A stretch of DNA of 10,248 nucleotides. It comes from an uncultured Verrucomicrobiota bacterium (GTDB lineage Bacteria; Verrucomicrobiota; Verrucomicrobiia; Limisphaerales; JADLHS01). The notes beneath the pieces are model-generated. The model searched no databases, was not told the DNA's origin, and saw only the letters and a program-made list of their open reading frames with translations. Within the stretch, counting starts at the first letter, position 1. Each line of letters begins with the position of its first letter. Location of the stretch: the NCBI GenBank assembly GCA_937894935.1, contig CALAYC010000318.1, forward strand, positions 1 to 10,248. Direction: 5' to 3'. A program made the translations under genes and the position numbers. This document shows, piece by piece, positions 1 to 6,718 of this stretch.

Positions 1-120
1 AGTGCGCGTCTTGTGCGGAAGGGCGAGGAGATGGAGCATTATCATGCGGAAGCCGCCGGTTCGGATAGCGGAGATTCGCGTCCGACGCCCGCGCCGCAGT
101 TGGCGCCGACGACGGCGTGA
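1..120 (+). CDS. C-terminal tail of an unidentified protein (5' partial)
   Basis: Frame 1 is open from the first base and ends at TGA 118-120, giving the last 39 residues of a protein whose start lies before the window. The tail begins with a charged stretch (RLVRKGEEMEHYHAE) and ends in a Ser/Asp/Pro/Ala/Thr-rich segment (SRPTPAPQLAPTTA) that looks like a disordered C-terminus. No family can be named from so little. The frame is preferred over the overlapping frame 2 reading because frame 2 gives an Arg-rich translation typical of a shadow and would run deep into the antitoxin gene. The stop lies 35 bases before the antitoxin start on the same strand, so both may share a transcript. Confidence 0.5.
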   Translation, partial: SARLVRKGEEMEHYHAEAAGSDSGDSRPTPAPQLAPTTA

Positions 121-125
121 GCTGC

Positions 126-139
126 CTTGCTGGAGCAAG
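126..139. promoter_or_regulatory. Small inverted repeat before the antitoxin gene (possible operator)
   Basis: CTTGC (126-130), TGGA, then GCAAG (135-139) form a perfect 5-base inverted repeat ending 16 bases before the GTG at 156. Toxin-antitoxin operons are commonly autorepressed through palindromes near the start of the antitoxin gene, so this is a candidate operator. It is short and could be chance. No run of T follows it, which argues against a terminator for the upstream gene. Confidence 0.25.
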
Positions 140-155
140 AGGGTCAAGATAACTT

Positions 156-359
156 GTGAGCATGAGTGCAACCGAAGTCATCGAGCAGATCAAGAAACTG
201 TCTCGCGAAGAGCAGCAGAAGGTTGTCAGCTACATTCATGCTGTCGAAGATGCCGGGACTATCGGGAAGCCGAACGCAACGGTTTCTAACGAGCTCAAAC
301 AGGCTGCGGATGAAATGTTCACCACCAATGCGGAGCTGTTTCGGAAGCTCGCACAATAG
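156..359 (+). CDS. Antitoxin of a Doc-type toxin-antitoxin pair
   Basis: A small protein of 67 residues if read from GTG 156, or 65 from the in-frame ATG at 162. The purine-rich AGAGGG at 138-143 is 12 bases from the GTG and 18 from the ATG, which slightly favours the GTG; neither has a textbook ribosome binding site. The N-terminal half (ATEVIEQIKKLSREEQQKVV) is a charged helix-rich segment of the kind seen in short antitoxins. The C-terminal half (ADEMFTTNAELFRKLAQ, residues 51-67) resembles toxin-wrapping antitoxin tails. Residues 56-60 (TTNAE) fit the S/TxxxE part of the Fic inhibitory motif but lack the following Gly/Asn, so this may be coincidence. The stop lies 2 bases before the toxin start, the usual antitoxin-first order. 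The predicted role is to neutralise the neighbouring protein and perhaps repress the operon. No Phd/YefM fold is obvious. The pairing is inferred mainly from context. Confidence 0.75.
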   Translation: MSMSATEVIEQIKKLSREEQQKVVSYIHAVEDAGTIGKPNATVSNELKQAADEMFTTNAELFRKLAQ

Positions 360-361
360 CC

Positions 362-757
362 GTGGCTGAGCCGAGATTCTTGAGCGTGGCCGGGGTCCCG
401 TATCTGCATGACGAATCGCTGGCGCGCTTCGGAGGGATTGCGGGTGTTGGTGATCGCGGTTTCGTGAAATCGGCTTTGGGGGCCGCTCAAAATGTTTATT
501 GGTCCGGGCAGGGCAATTTATTCGAGATCGCTGCGGCGTACGCTTTTCACCTCGCGGAAGCGCAGGCGTTCACCGATGGAAAGAAGCGGACCGGCGTGGC
601 AGCGGCCATCATGTTCTTAAAATGTAATGGCATTACATTTCCGGCTGATGATGGCTCGGTTTACAACGCGTTGATCAGCGTTGCGAAGAAGGATTTTGAT
701 AAAGCCGGACTGGCCGAAGTGTTGCGCGCATTAGTTGAAAAAAAGAATCGAGCATGA
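362..757 (+). CDS. Death-on-curing (Doc/Fic family) toxin with an altered active-site motif
   Basis: A 131-residue protein starting at GTG 362. Its length matches Doc toxins, which are small Fic-fold proteins; phage P1 Doc phosphorylates EF-Tu and stops translation. The N-terminal part has the family signature YLHDESLARFGGIAGVGDRG (residues 14-33), and residues 59-68 (AYAFHLAEAQ) form the helix before the Fic loop. The Fic loop at 68-76 reads QAFTDGKKR, against the usual HxFxD(A/G)NKR. Phe70, Asp72, Gly73, Lys75 and Arg76 are kept, but the catalytic His is Gln68 and the Asn is Lys74. The helix after it (TGVAAAIMFLKCNG) is typical. The reading frame is intact. The protein may be an inactive or immunity-like relative, a variant with different chemistry, or a subfamily that tolerates Gln here. 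The GTG start is weakly supported: the best purine run, GGAAG, ends 14 bases upstream. The stop overlaps the next gene's ATG (ATGA). Confidence 0.88.
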   Translation: MAEPRFLSVAGVPYLHDESLARFGGIAGVGDRGFVKSALGAAQNVYWSGQGNLFEIAAAYAFHLAEAQAFTDGKKRTGVAAAIMFLKCNGITFPADDGSVYNALISVAKKDFDKAGLAEVLRALVEKKNRA

Positions 758-1962
758 TAGCGACCGAATCCAACCCGAAAGCTCAAACCGCAGGCGGGAA
801 ATCTGCCGAGGTCGTCGTGTCCGTGCGCGGGCTGACGAAGGTGTTCAAGGATTTTTGGGGCCGCGCCAAAGCGCGCGCGGTGGATGACGTGGATTTCGAC
901 GTCAAGCGCGGCGAAGTGTTCGGGTTGCTCGGGCCGAACGGCTCCGGCAAGTCCACGACGGTGAAGATGCTGCTCGGATTGCTTTATCCGACCAAGGGAC
1001 ACATCGAAGTTTTTGGACAATCGCCGCGGCACGTGCAAACCAAAGCGCGCATCGGTTATCTGCCGGAAGAATCGTATCTCTATCGCTATCTCAATTCCCG
1101 GGAAACGCTGGATTTTTTCGGCAACCTGTTTCACCTCGATAAAAACGACCGGGAGAAACGCGCGGAACAGTTGCTCGAAATGGTCGGTTTGAACCAGACG
1201 CTCACGCGCACCGTGGGAGAATTTTCCAAAGGTATGCAGCGTCGCATCGGTCTCGCTCAAGCGCTGATCAACGATCCGGACCTTGTCATTCTCGATGAGC
1301 CGACGGCGGGGCTCGATCCGATTGGTTGCCGTGAAATTAAAGATTTGATTATCGCACTCGCCGAACGCGGCAAGACGGTAATTCTCAGCAGCCATTTGCT
1401 GTCGGACGTGGAGGATGTGTGCGATCGCGTGGTGATTTATTACGGCGGTAAAATTCAGGCGATTGGTACGTTGCGGGAATTGCTGTCGAAGCCGGATACG
1501 TTGCGGATTACGACGCCGGTGCTGCCGCGCGAAACGATGGAGCGGGTGTTGGAAATCATTCGCAACGATATCGGGAATGGCGAAGTGCGCGTGGATAATC
1601 CGACGCAAAATCTGGAGAGTTATTTTCTCGAGGTCGTGGAGAAAGCGAAGAAAGCCGCGCAGCAAACCAGCGGTGCGCAATCTGGCGCGCGCGTGGCGGA
1701 ATATCTCCGCGCAGGTGTTGAAACGAAACCTGCACCGGACAAAGTGCTGGAGAAATTGACGTTGCCGACGGCTGCTACGCCGGCGTCTGCTCCGGTTTCT
1801 TCCGAATCAACCGCGCCAGCGGTAAACGAAAAGAAACTGGAATCGCTCACGAAAACTGAGCCGACGCCGGAGCCGCAAAAACCCGCGCCGACTCCGGAGA
1901 AAACGGAAGATCTGGCAAAAGCCGACGAGAAACTTTCATCGCTGCTCGGCAAAAAGAAATGA
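754..1962 (+). CDS. ABC transporter ATP-binding protein with long C-terminal tail
   Basis: A 402-residue cytoplasmic ATPase that should power the permease encoded next. Walker A is GPNGSGKST (60-68). The Q-loop region is YLPEE (102-106), with Glu where Gln is common, as in several ABC-2 type exporters. The signature is FSKGMQRR (157-164) instead of LSGGQ. Walker B is LVILDEPT (177-184) with D-loop GLDP, and the switch His is His214 in SSHLLSDVEDVCDRV. Residues of about 240-310 form the C-terminal domain of drug/ABC-2 exporter ATPases, ending in NLESYFLEVVEKA. About 90 further residues are rich in Pro, Glu, Lys, Ala and Thr, probably disordered, with two similar short pieces (KLESL near 348 and KLSSLLGKKK at the end). 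The ATG overlaps the toxin stop by 4 bases, a usual sign of translational coupling. The substrate cannot be read from sequence. Confidence 0.93.
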   Translation: MIATESNPKAQTAGGKSAEVVVSVRGLTKVFKDFWGRAKARAVDDVDFDVKRGEVFGLLGPNGSGKSTTVKMLLGLLYPTKGHIEVFGQSPRHVQTKARIGYLPEESYLYRYLNSRETLDFFGNLFHLDKNDREKRAEQLLEMVGLNQTLTRTVGEFSKGMQRRIGLAQALINDPDLVILDEPTAGLDPIGCREIKDLIIALAERGKTVILSSHLLSDVEDVCDRVVIYYGGKIQAIGTLRELLSKPDTLRITTPVLPRETMERVLEIIRNDIGNGEVRVDNPTQNLESYFLEVVEKAKKAAQQTSGAQSGARVAEYLRAGVETKPAPDKVLEKLTLPTAATPASAPVSSESTAPAVNEKKLESLTKTEPTPEPQKPAPTPEKTEDLAKADEKLSSLLGKKK

Positions 1963-1979
1963 AACTTTGCTCCTGACTC

Positions 1980-3458
1980 ATGGAGGCAGCCTTCAATTTC
2001 CTGACGCGTCTCGGCGTGAAGTTGCTCACCGCCTTCGGATTTTTTCCATGGCTGGCGCGGACGTTGTTTGGTCAGCAGATTGCCGCAGTAATGGCGCTGA
2101 CGTGGAAAGCGGCGTTTCGCTTCCGGCTGTTCATTGTGATCGTGGTTTTGCTGCTCGCCGCGGTGGTGGGGTTGCCGATTCTGATCAAGGACGACGGGAC
2201 GGCGCGCGGGTTTACGCAGATTCTTCTGACTTACACGCTGAGCACCATTACCGGGCTGTTGGGAATTTCCACGCTGTGGCTTGCGTGCGGGACGTTGGCG
2301 CGCGACATCGAGGAATCACAGATGCAGATGATGGTGGTGAAGCCGATTGCGCGTTGGCAAATCTGGTTGGGCAAATGGCTCGGGTTGATGTCGCTCAATG
2401 CGGCGCTGTTGTTCATTTCCGGCTTGAGCGTGTTTCTGTTGCTGCAATGGCGCGCGACGCAGCTTTCGCCGAAAGAACAGGCGATATTACGCCAGGAAGT
2501 AATGGTGGCGCGTGGTTCGGCGCGTCCCCCCACGTTTGAGGAAGAGATCAAACGGGCCACCGAGGAGGAACTGAAGCGAGCGCTGGAGCGAGCGCCGGTG
2601 GCGCCAAACGAAATTCCGATTCTGCGTCAGCAAATCGCGGAAGGCATGAAAGCCTACGTGCAAAATCTTCCGCCGGGTTACGAGCAAAGCTGGAAGATTG
2701 ATTTAGGCTTCGCGAAGAATTTCCTGCGCGATCAACCGCTTTATTTACGGGTTAAATTCAATACCGCGCAGGGCAATGCCTCAGGAACATTTGATGTTTT
2801 TTGGCGTATCGGCGTGCCGCAGGAAACAGACTTCTGGCAGACGTCCGAGCCGATGAGTCTCGCGCCAGATACGTTTCATGAATTCGAGATTCCGGCGAAT
2901 CTGTTCGATGAAAATGGGGTGCTGACGGTGACGGCATTTAATCCGAATCCGGTTTCGTTGTTGTTCACGGTCGAGGATGGAATTGAAGTGTTGTATCGCG
3001 AAGGCGGTTTTGCGCTGAACTTCGCGCGCGGCCTGGGAATCATTTTCTGCTGGATGGCGTTATTAGCCACGCTGGGTTTGGCGGCAGCCAGTTTCCTTTC
3101 GTTCCCGGTTGCGGCCTTTGTCGCGGTGTCGGCGCTGGTTTTAGTTTTTTCCACCAGCACGATGGCCAATGCAGTCGCCGAAGGCACGATCATGAATTAC
3201 AACCAGGAAACAGGCGAGAAAGGCAGTTCGCCGTTCGACGTCATTGTCATTCCGACGTTCAAAGGAATTCTGTTCGTCATCAACATGGCCAAGGATTATT
3301 CGCCCATCGATGCGCTGAGCAGCGGTCGGAGTATTGCGTGGACGGAGTTGGGTCGCGCATTTGTGCAAATCGTGCTGGTGCTGGGCGGCGCGATCGCGGC
3401 ATTTGGCGTCTGGATGTTCAGCCGACGGGAACTGGCCACGGCGCAAAATCAAACGTGA
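1980..3458 (+). CDS. ABC-2 type transporter permease with a large extracytoplasmic insert
   Basis: A 492-residue membrane protein, the likely partner of the preceding ATPase. Hydrophobic segments lie at about 50-69, 78-104, 134-157, 351-372, 375-394 and 463-480. Between segments 2 and 3 is the cytoplasmic-looking stretch ARDIEESQMQMMVVKPIARW (107-126), typical of ABC-2 permeases where the ATPase docks. Residues 158-347 form a large insert: first charged and helical (EEEIKRATEEELKRALER), then apparently beta-rich (LYLRVKFN, TFDVFWRIG, FHEFEIP, GVLTVTAFN). Counting segments from a cytoplasmic N-terminus puts it outside the membrane. A second loop (395-462) ends with SPIDALSSGRSIAW, a conserved-looking block before the last helix. 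The ATG at 1980 is the first start after the in-frame TGA at 1974. No clear ribosome binding site is seen in the 17-base gap. The substrate is unknown. Confidence 0.88.
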   Translation: MEAAFNFLTRLGVKLLTAFGFFPWLARTLFGQQIAAVMALTWKAAFRFRLFIVIVVLLLAAVVGLPILIKDDGTARGFTQILLTYTLSTITGLLGISTLWLACGTLARDIEESQMQMMVVKPIARWQIWLGKWLGLMSLNAALLFISGLSVFLLLQWRATQLSPKEQAILRQEVMVARGSARPPTFEEEIKRATEEELKRALERAPVAPNEIPILRQQIAEGMKAYVQNLPPGYEQSWKIDLGFAKNFLRDQPLYLRVKFNTAQGNASGTFDVFWRIGVPQETDFWQTSEPMSLAPDTFHEFEIPANLFDENGVLTVTAFNPNPVSLLFTVEDGIEVLYREGGFALNFARGLGIIFCWMALLATLGLAAASFLSFPVAAFVAVSALVLVFSTSTMANAVAEGTIMNYNQETGEKGSSPFDVIVIPTFKGILFVINMAKDYSPIDALSSGRSIAWTELGRAFVQIVLVLGGAIAAFGVWMFSRRELATAQNQT

Positions 3459-3468
3459 CGAGACGATC

Positions 3469-4995
3469 ATGAACGAACGTTTGAAAAAAATTATTCAGTT
3501 GGGACTGGCCGTGGTGCTGTTGATCGGCGCGACGTTTACGCAACGGAGTTTGAATCGCGATCGCGCGGAGCTGGGTTTGACGCGGGTTGATCCGTTGGAA
3601 AATGCGCCGCCGGTGTTGGCGTTCACGACGGTAGCTTTGGGCGGATTTCGCGGGCTGATTGCGAACATGCTGTGGATTCGCGCCACGGAACTTCAGGAAA
3701 ACGACAAGTTTTTCGAGATGGCGCAACTGGCGGATTGGATCACGAAGCTTGAGCCGCATTACGTGCAGGTCTGGGCGGTGCAGGCCTGGAACATGTCTTA
3801 CAACATTTCCGTAAAGTTCAAAGATTTCGAAGACCGCTGGCGTTGGGTGCAGCGAGGCATCACGTTGCTGCGCGACGAAGGTTTGAAATACAACCCCAAC
3901 GAGCCGTTGCTTTATCGCGAATTAGCCTGGCACTTTCAGCACAAAATGGGCGCGAACCTTGACGACGCGAACATGCATTACAAGCAGGAATGGCTGAAGG
4001 AGATGACGGAGGTCTTTGGTCGAGGTGAACCAAATCTGGACGAATTGTTGAATCCGCAATCCGAAGAGGCGTTGGCGCGGCTGCAACTGTTGACCAACAA
4101 ATACAAGATGGACCCGGCGTTCATGAAACAGGTGAACGAACAGTACGGGCCGTTGGAATGGCGCTTGCCGGAGGCGCACGCGATTTATTGGGCGGCAGCG
4201 GGATTGAAACGCGCGGAAGAGAATCCCACGAAAGTCAAAGCGGATGAATTGATGCAGGTGCGCCGGGTCATTTATCAATCGCTGTTGCTGAGCTTTCAAC
4301 GCGGCAAATTGATTGCCGATCCTTACACGCAGACTTTCGAGTTCGGGCCGAATCTCGACATCGTGGACAAAGTCAGTTCCGCGTATGAGGAGGCAATGGA
4401 AGAAGAGCCGGACATGCGCACGAACATCGAAACGGCGCATCGGAACATGCTCGGGAACGCAATTTATTTTCTTTATGCGAATGACCGGATTCCCGAAGCA
4501 TTGAAATGGTTTCGCATTCTCGGGCAGAAATATCCGAACAAACCGTTGTTATCCGGACAGCCGGATTCGTTGCCCGGCAACATCACTCTGGAGGAATTCG
4601 CTCTCGGCCGCATCGTTGAAGACGTGAGTGAAACGTCGCGCGATCGGGTTACGGCGATTCTTTACGGTCACGCACGCACGGCTTATCGAATGTTGGCGAT
4701 TGGAAACCGCAAACACTTTGACGGTTTGGATAAACTTTCCCGCGTTCTTTACCAGACCTACATGAAGAAGATTGGCGACGGGGCGAATCGTGCGCGCGTG
4801 GGATTGCGACCCGTGGATGAAATCTGGCAGGAAGTGTTGCGCGAACTTCTGGATCCGGAGCGCAGCCCGTGGCCGTATGAATTGCGAGCGGCGTTGCGGG
4901 CGCAAATGGGTCTGGAGGCGGAAGCTGCTCCGGCTGCTCCCGGTCCGGCTTCGACGACGAACGCGGCGCCGACCATCATTCGTTCCATCGAATAA
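3469..4995 (+). CDS. Membrane-anchored helical (TPR-like) protein of unknown function, exporter-associated
   Basis: A protein of 508 residues from ATG 3469. The frame is open upstream to 3334, but that stretch overlaps the permease gene; starting at 3469 leaves a 10-base gap and puts a signal-anchor at the very N-terminus (LKKIIQLGLAVVLLIGATF, residues 5-23). The rest is soluble and should be extracytoplasmic if the anchor is uncleaved. It is rich in Trp, Tyr and helix-forming residues, with pieces reminiscent of TPR helices: GLIANMLWIRATELQ (62-76), LADWITKLEPHYVQVWAVQAW (88-108 region), LLYRELAWHFQHKMG (147-161) and ETAHRNMLGNAIYFLYANDR (321-340) followed by PEALKWFRILGQKYPN. The end is Ala/Pro-rich (EAEAAPAAPG). 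I do not recognise a named family. Its place directly after the ATPase and permease suggests an accessory subunit of that exporter, perhaps contacting the permease's external insert. This is inferred from position. Confidence 0.8.
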   Translation: MNERLKKIIQLGLAVVLLIGATFTQRSLNRDRAELGLTRVDPLENAPPVLAFTTVALGGFRGLIANMLWIRATELQENDKFFEMAQLADWITKLEPHYVQVWAVQAWNMSYNISVKFKDFEDRWRWVQRGITLLRDEGLKYNPNEPLLYRELAWHFQHKMGANLDDANMHYKQEWLKEMTEVFGRGEPNLDELLNPQSEEALARLQLLTNKYKMDPAFMKQVNEQYGPLEWRLPEAHAIYWAAAGLKRAEENPTKVKADELMQVRRVIYQSLLLSFQRGKLIADPYTQTFEFGPNLDIVDKVSSAYEEAMEEEPDMRTNIETAHRNMLGNAIYFLYANDRIPEALKWFRILGQKYPNKPLLSGQPDSLPGNITLEEFALGRIVEDVSETSRDRVTAILYGHARTAYRMLAIGNRKHFDGLDKLSRVLYQTYMKKIGDGANRARVGLRPVDEIWQEVLRELLDPERSPWPYELRAALRAQMGLEAEAAPAAPGPASTTNAAPTIIRSIE

Positions 4996-5064
4996 TCTGT
5001 CAGCCAAACCGGCTTCTGTTTCTGCGCTCGACGAAGCCCCATTTCTACCGCTACGTTTTCCGCC

Positions 5065-5077
5065 GCCTTCAAAAGGC
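5065..5077 (+). promoter_or_regulatory. Ribosome binding site of the Lrp gene inside an inverted repeat
   Basis: AAAAGG at 5071-5076 lies 6 bases before the ATG at 5083 and is the best ribosome binding site for the regulator. It sits within GCCTT (5065-5069), CAA, AAGGC (5073-5077), a perfect 5-base inverted repeat with a 3-base loop. Pairing would cover the AAGG core. The repeat could be an operator for autoregulation, which is common for Lrp/AsnC genes, or a weak translational control hairpin. The short stem means chance is possible. Confidence 0.35.
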
Positions 5078-5082
5078 TCGAT

Positions 5083-5562
5083 ATGGACGAACTCCTGAAA
5101 TTATTGCAGAGCAACGCGCTCGAAAGTCGCGAGAATCTCGCGAAACAACTCAATTTATCCGTTGCCGATGTCGCCAGTCGCATCGCCGAATATGAAAAGT
5201 CCGGTGTTATTCGCGGTTACCAGGCAATTCTCAACGAGGACAAACTGGACCTCGACACCGTTACGGCAGTGATTGAAGTGAAAGTCACGCCGCAACGCGA
5301 AGGCGGATTTGATCACATCGCCGAACGCATCAGCAAATTTCCCGAAGTGCGTTCTGCGTATCTGATGAGCGGTACGTATGATCTGTTGTTGTTTGTGGAA
5401 GGGCGCAACCTGCGCGAAGTCGCGTCGTTCGTCAGTGAAAAGTTATCGTCGCTCGAAGGCGTGCTCTCGACTTCCACGCATTTCATGTTGAAAACCTACA
5501 AGCGCCTCGGCGTCTTGATGCACCAGGAATCTTCCGATGAACGGCTCTCCGTCACTCCGTAA
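5083..5562 (+). CDS. Lrp/AsnC family transcriptional regulator
   Basis: A 159-residue regulator with the two-part layout of the family. Residues 1-45 form a winged helix-turn-helix (SRENLAKQLNLSVADVASRI, 15-34, then YEKSGVIRGYQAIL, matching the Lrp wing and linker). Residues 58-142 form the RAM/AsnC ligand-binding domain, with TAVIEVKVTP, FPEVRSAYLMSGTYDLLLFV (GTYD at 97-100 corresponds to the GDYD-type turn near the effector site) and LEGVLSTSTHFMLKTYK. Lrp-type proteins form dimers to octamers and sense amino acids or related metabolites. The gene overlaps the aminotransferase gene by 26 bases, so it probably controls amino acid metabolism, including its own operon; the target is inferred from context. 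The start is set by AAAAGG 6 bases upstream. The 87 bases before it contain no promoter that I can identify with confidence. Confidence 0.93.
   Translation: MDELLKLLQSNALESRENLAKQLNLSVADVASRIAEYEKSGVIRGYQAILNEDKLDLDTVTAVIEVKVTPQREGGFDHIAERISKFPEVRSAYLMSGTYDLLLFVEGRNLREVASFVSEKLSSLEGVLSTSTHFMLKTYKRLGVLMHQESSDERLSVTP
5525..5529 (+). promoter_or_regulatory. Ribosome binding site of the aminotransferase gene
   Basis: AGGAA at 5525-5529 is 7 bases before the ATG at 5537. It lies inside the end of the Lrp gene and supports the 26-base overlapping start over later in-frame Met codons. Confidence 0.6.
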
Positions 5563-6709
5563 TCGCATCAACACCGTGGTGCGCGATATTCCGCGCTCCG
5601 GCATCCGGGACTTCTTCGACATCGTCACGACGATGAAAGATGTCATCAGTCTCGGCATCGGCGAACCTGATTTCGATACGCCCTGGCACGTGCGTGAAGC
5701 AACGGTCTTCGCGCTTGAACGCGGCGCGACGCATTACTCGAGTAACCTCGGTTACATCGAACTGCGTCGGGCGTTATCCAAATATGTCGCGAAGAATTTT
5801 GGCGCGGAATACAACCCGGACAACGAAATCCTCGTCACGGTCGGTGTCAGTGAAGCGCTGGACCTTGCATTGCGCGCGCTGCTCAATCCGGGCGATGAAG
5901 TGCTGTATCATGAACCGTGTTACGTGTCGTATCGCGCGACAATTCTTTTTGCCGGTGGAAAACCGTTAGCTGTTGAGACGAAAGCCGAAAATGGTTTCCG
6001 CCTCACGCGTGCGATGCTCGAAGCGCAGTGCACGCCGAAGACGAAAGTCTTGATGCTGAATTTTCCGAACAATCCCACGGGCGCAATCATGAGCCGTGAG
6101 GATTTGGAGGATATTGCGAAGTTTGCCGTCGAACGCGACCTCATCGTTATCACAGACGAAATTTACGCGGAGCTGACGTACGACACGCCGCACACGAGTA
6201 TTGTGAGTATTCCGGGATTGCGGGATCGCACGATTTTTCTGCACGGCTTTTCGAAGGCGTGGGCGATGACGGGGTATCGGCTCGGTTACGCTTGCGGTCC
6301 GGCGGAGTTGATCGAGGCGATGATGAAGATTCATCAATACACGATGCTTTGTGCGTCATCGCTCGCGCAGAAAGCCGCAATCGAAGCTCTCGCGCGGGTG
6401 ACGGACGTTGCTGCGATGGTCGAAGAATATCGGCGGCGACGGAATTTTATCGCCAGTTCATTTGCGGACATGGGATTGGAATGTCATCGGCCGCTCGGAG
6501 CGTTTTACGCGTTTCCGAGCGTGGCGAAGTTCAAGCTGCCGGCGAAAGATTTTGCGTTGAAGCTGCTGCATGAAGAGAAGGTCGCGCTTGTTCCGGGCAC
6601 GGCATTTGGAGAATGCGGCGAAGGTTTCGTGCGCTGCGCCTATGCGACGAGTCTCGACAACATCAAAGAAGCGATGGTGCGGCTGAAACGATTTGTCGGG
6701 AAACTGTAA
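5537..6709 (+). CDS. PLP-dependent class I/II aminotransferase (aspartate/aromatic type)
   Basis: A 390-residue cytoplasmic enzyme of fold type I, the usual length for the aspartate aminotransferase superfamily. It moves an amino group between an amino acid and a 2-oxo acid through pyridoxal phosphate. Visible signatures are ISLGIGEPDFDTP (37-49), HYSSNLGYIELR (66-77), NFPNNPTGAIMS (175-186) with Asn179, ITDEIYAEL (205-213) with Asp207 and Tyr210 contacting the cofactor, SKAWAMTGYRLGY (239-251) with Lys240 as Schiff-base lysine and Arg248 at the phosphate, and GEGFVRCAYATS (361-372) with Arg366 as the substrate carboxylate-binding arginine. All key residues are present, so it should be active. 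Substrate range cannot be set from sequence; aspartate, aromatic or alanine-type donors are all possible. The Lrp-family gene overlaps it by 26 bases, a common pairing that suggests coordinated control. Confidence 0.94.
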   Translation: MNGSPSLRNRINTVVRDIPRSGIRDFFDIVTTMKDVISLGIGEPDFDTPWHVREATVFALERGATHYSSNLGYIELRRALSKYVAKNFGAEYNPDNEILVTVGVSEALDLALRALLNPGDEVLYHEPCYVSYRATILFAGGKPLAVETKAENGFRLTRAMLEAQCTPKTKVLMLNFPNNPTGAIMSREDLEDIAKFAVERDLIVITDEIYAELTYDTPHTSIVSIPGLRDRTIFLHGFSKAWAMTGYRLGYACGPAELIEAMMKIHQYTMLCASSLAQKAAIEALARVTDVAAMVEEYRRRRNFIASSFADMGLECHRPLGAFYAFPSVAKFKLPAKDFALKLLHEEKVALVPGTAFGECGEGFVRCAYATSLDNIKEAMVRLKRFVGKL

Positions 6710-6718
6710 CGCGCTTCA

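Noticed and set aside
2..289. Frame 2 open reading frame of 95 residues over the upstream tail and the antitoxin gene
   Set aside because: The translation is strongly Arg-rich and low in normal protein character, and it overlaps the better-supported frame 1 tail and the antitoxin.
661..1680. 339-residue minus-strand open frame opposite the ABC ATPase
   Set aside because: It lies antisense to a gene with complete Walker A, signature and Walker B motifs; its translation is a His/Arg/Phe-rich shadow.
3334..3468. Upstream extension of the exporter-associated protein
   Set aside because: It would overlap the permease C-terminus by over 120 bases and put non-conserved-looking sequence before the clear N-terminal anchor; ATG 3469 fits better.
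5002..5024. AGCC-AAACC-GGCT followed by T-rich sequence as a terminator after the exporter operon
   Set aside because: The stem is only 4 bases and the following bases are not a continuous T run; too weak to call.
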